A stretch of 64,000 bases of DNA from Naumovozyma dairenensis CBS 421. Its lineage: Eukaryota; Ascomycota; Saccharomycetes; Saccharomycetales; Saccharomycetaceae. The notes below the pieces were generated by a model, which was not told the origin of the DNA, did no database searches, and saw only the letters and a program-made list of their open reading frames with translations. The stretch is taken from contig NC_016488.1 in assembly GCF_000227115.2 (NCBI RefSeq), positions 558,001-622,000 of the forward strand, given 5' to 3'. The translations under genes and the position numbers were made by a program. Positions 62,113 through 64,000 of this stretch are shown piece by piece; position 1 is the first letter of the stretch, and every line of letters starts with the position of its first letter.

Positions 62113-64000
62113 CTATTGTTTTTTACAGGGATTACATTTCAGGAGCAATTGTCTCTCTGCTAAATTTGGATGGCTTAAAGTAAAAGTCACATCTTGACAC
62201 TTCTCAGAAGATACTAATTGGATCTTTTTTCCCTTGATAATTTGAACTGGAGATATCTTACAAAGTTTCATGTTAGGTATTTTCACGTTATAAACTTGAA
62301 TCAAATTATCACCAACAAGTATTAGATTCCCGTTATAAAATGCAGCATTGGTACAATAAAAATCAAGGACTAAGATATCTTGTCTCCAATTTTCCAATTG
62401 GCCATGATGATTCATCTTAATCACAGCTTCATCATAGATAATCAAATATTCCATTGAATCCGGTAATTGGAAACATGTTATTGGTCTTGTTTTGTTGTTG
62501 ATAATATCATTTTTAACAAACTCTAGCATTTTCTCTGCATTTGGCATATCAATTGTTGTCGTTGAGTCCGAGTAAATAGTATTTTGACCACATAAGAACA
62601 TAGGTATCACCAATCCATCGTCATTGAAGCTATCATTGAAGACATAGACACCTTTCGATGTACAAACTAAAAAACATTTCTTCAGCACTATAATATCTCT
62701 TGTTTCATGTGATAGATTAAGACTACCAGTATTATTCCCATATATTGGTAGTCTATATTCTTTATATTCTTTGAAATATTTTATTGATTGATTAATTTGA
62801 TCAAATTCGGGTGTCATAACGTAAATCCTCCCCTTTCTCTCAAAAAATAAATGCCTAGAGTTTCCAAAATCTTCAGCAAATTTAAACCAATTGACTTTAT
62901 CTTTAATTACAAGTCCAACAACGCAATTGTTTATCAAATATTGTTTGGGATTATAGTAACATGCTAAGATACTCGGTAAGTTAAAATAAATTAACTTTTT
63001 ATCATCCAATACGAATAATAATCCAAGTTTTTTATTAACTTCCATTTTTTTAACATTTGAACATAATAAAATCTTGGTCATTGGTTTCTTATTTTCATCA
63101 TACTGTTTCAAAAATACACCATTTTCAGTAGCAATTAATAGAAATTTTTTATTTTCCATATGCAAAAAAGTCGTACATAATATAGTTGTTGCGATGGGAG
63201 GAATTCCTGTGCCATTACAATTGAATCTCTTTAAAGCAACATCTATTTCTGAGCCTTCTGGAGCCACTGGTAAATTTATAGGAGCATCTTTTTCCACATA
63301 TGCAAAATCCGTACTTAATATTTCAAATTCAACAGCATTAAATGATGATGATTTTTTATTTATATCTTTTAATTTATTAATTATTGTATTGACCCATCTA
63401 TCAAGTTCATCATGAGTTTCTGCTAGAAATGTAAATGATTCATTCGTCGCAGTATTTCTTACTTTGAAAGAAAAATTTCCTCTTTCATTTGGATTAACAT
63501 TTGAAATGGATGTTGCTATGTTTTTTAAATTTTTGTTCTCATTCAATAGTGGCGATGATGATGGATGGAAAGTTTTCGTAACCGTGTTAAATAAACGTGG
63601 TCTTACTGAACTTAATGGAGTTGACGAAATTGGACTATTTAGTAATTTATTGGTAGTGTTATTGTTGGATTGAGATGCATCATCGTTGTTTGTTTCTTTA
63701 TTATTATTATCTGATTTCTTTTTCTCTAGATTTAAATAATCTATTGGTATTGGTCTCTCAATTAATTTGTAATATTTCATGTTATTTTTGAACGTTGGTT
63801 CTGTCAACAACAAATAATTATCTAATAACACGAGATGAACTGGGGTAGGATCTAACCAAAGGTCTCTTTTTTTCAACAACTGACCTGATATAAGTAATTT
63901 TCTTCCTGGGTCATTTAATTGTAAATCCAACTTGTCCTCATTCATGATGATATTATCTTGTTCTTCTTTCATATTACTTTCAGATTGAGAGTTTGTACTC
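62113..64000 (-). CDS. TUS1: Tus1, Rho1 guanine-nucleotide exchange factor (C-terminal part; cut by window end)
   Basis: Activator of the Rho1 GTPase in cell-wall integrity signalling and cytokinesis. The frame stays open to base 64000, so only about 628 C-terminal residues are visible (yeast Tus1 has 1307). The Met at 63972 is internal, not a start. The visible part begins with a PH-like region (LLISGQLLKKRDLWLD, then FSFKVRNTATNESFTF and ELDRWVNTI) containing a Ser/Asn-rich insert. A citron-homology (CNH) domain follows to near the end (ATTILCTTFLHMENKKFLLIA and similar). The exchange (DH) domain must lie beyond the window. Its place beside TDA5 separates it from the related ROM1 and ROM2. 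Confidence 0.9.
   Translation of the reverse strand, partial: STNSQSESNMKEEQDNIIMNEDKLDLQLNDPGRKLLISGQLLKKRDLWLDPTPVHLVLLDNYLLLTEPTFKNNMKYYKLIERPIPIDYLNLEKKKSDNNNKETNNDDASQSNNNTTNKLLNSPISSTPLSSVRPRLFNTVTKTFHPSSSPLLNENKNLKNIATSISNVNPNERGNFSFKVRNTATNESFTFLAETHDELDRWVNTIINKLKDINKKSSSFNAVEFEILSTDFAYVEKDAPINLPVAPEGSEIDVALKRFNCNGTGIPPIATTILCTTFLHMENKKFLLIATENGVFLKQYDENKKPMTKILLCSNVKKMEVNKKLGLLFVLDDKKLIYFNLPSILACYYNPKQYLINNCVVGLVIKDKVNWFKFAEDFGNSRHLFFERKGRIYVMTPEFDQINQSIKYFKEYKEYRLPIYGNNTGSLNLSHETRDIIVLKKCFLVCTSKGVYVFNDSFNDDGLVIPMFLCGQNTIYSDSTTTIDMPNAEKMLEFVKNDIINNKTRPITCFQLPDSMEYLIIYDEAVIKMNHHGQLENWRQDILVLDFYCTNAAFYNGNLILVGDNLIQVYNVKIPNMKLCKISPVQIIKGKKIQLVSSEKCQDVTFTLSHPNLAERQLLLKCNPCKKQ

Noticed and set aside
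63972..63972. Met at 63972 as the start of a complete gene
   Set aside because: The frame is open to the window end and the protein lacks the exchange domain, so this is the C-terminal part of TUS1.

Overview
The window is nuclear DNA of a budding yeast of the family Saccharomycetaceae. It holds 22 protein-coding genes that I can name, one tRNA-Pro(UGG) gene and one decayed gene. The code is standard, the non-coding DNA is AT-rich, and many proteins carry Asn, Ser, Gln or Asp runs. Almost every gene matches a neighbour on the right arm of S. cerevisiae chromosome XII. RPL31B and IMD3 are missing from their expected places. Both have genome-duplication partners in S. cerevisiae, so this fits a post-duplication genus; Naumovozyma or Kazachstania would fit, but this is inference. 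Three N bases (two inside BDF1, one after SEN1) show that this is draft assembly.

Left block (1-38068) follows the S. cerevisiae order YLR395C to YLR411W: COX8, VPS33, AFG2, SKI2, [tRNA-Pro, two related repeat copies, a decayed gene], BDF1, DUS3, SFP1, SEI1, DUS4, the YLR407W homologue, BLS1, UTP21, VIP1, CTR3.

Right block (38666-64000) runs the opposite way, from YLR436C down to YLR425W: ECM30, TSR2, CNA1, ATG23, SEN1, CRN1, MAG2, TDA5, TUS1 (cut by the window end). CTR3 lies beside ECM30, so a rearrangement breakpoint, most simply of an inversion, lies in the 597 bp between them.

Themes: ribosome production and RNA surveillance dominate (AFG2/DRG1, UTP21, TSR2, SFP1, SKI2, SEN1, MAG2, and the tRNA modifiers DUS3 and DUS4). 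PAC-type motifs lie upstream of UTP21 and TSR2. The TSR2/CNA1 divergent promoter also has RRPE-, Reb1- and Tbf1-type sites, and three exact Tbf1-type sites lie before MAG2. CTR3 has two exact Mac1-type copper elements and an unusual methionine-rich N-terminus. TDA5 has no usable ATG in its long exon; a small spliced first exon restores one.

I found no clearly new multi-gene system. The parts that best repay a second look are the 2.6 kb accessory stretch between the tRNA and BDF1, the CTR3 N-terminus and promoter, the TDA5 intron, the Tbf1-type clusters and the CTR3/ECM30 breakpoint. All motif calls were made by eye.
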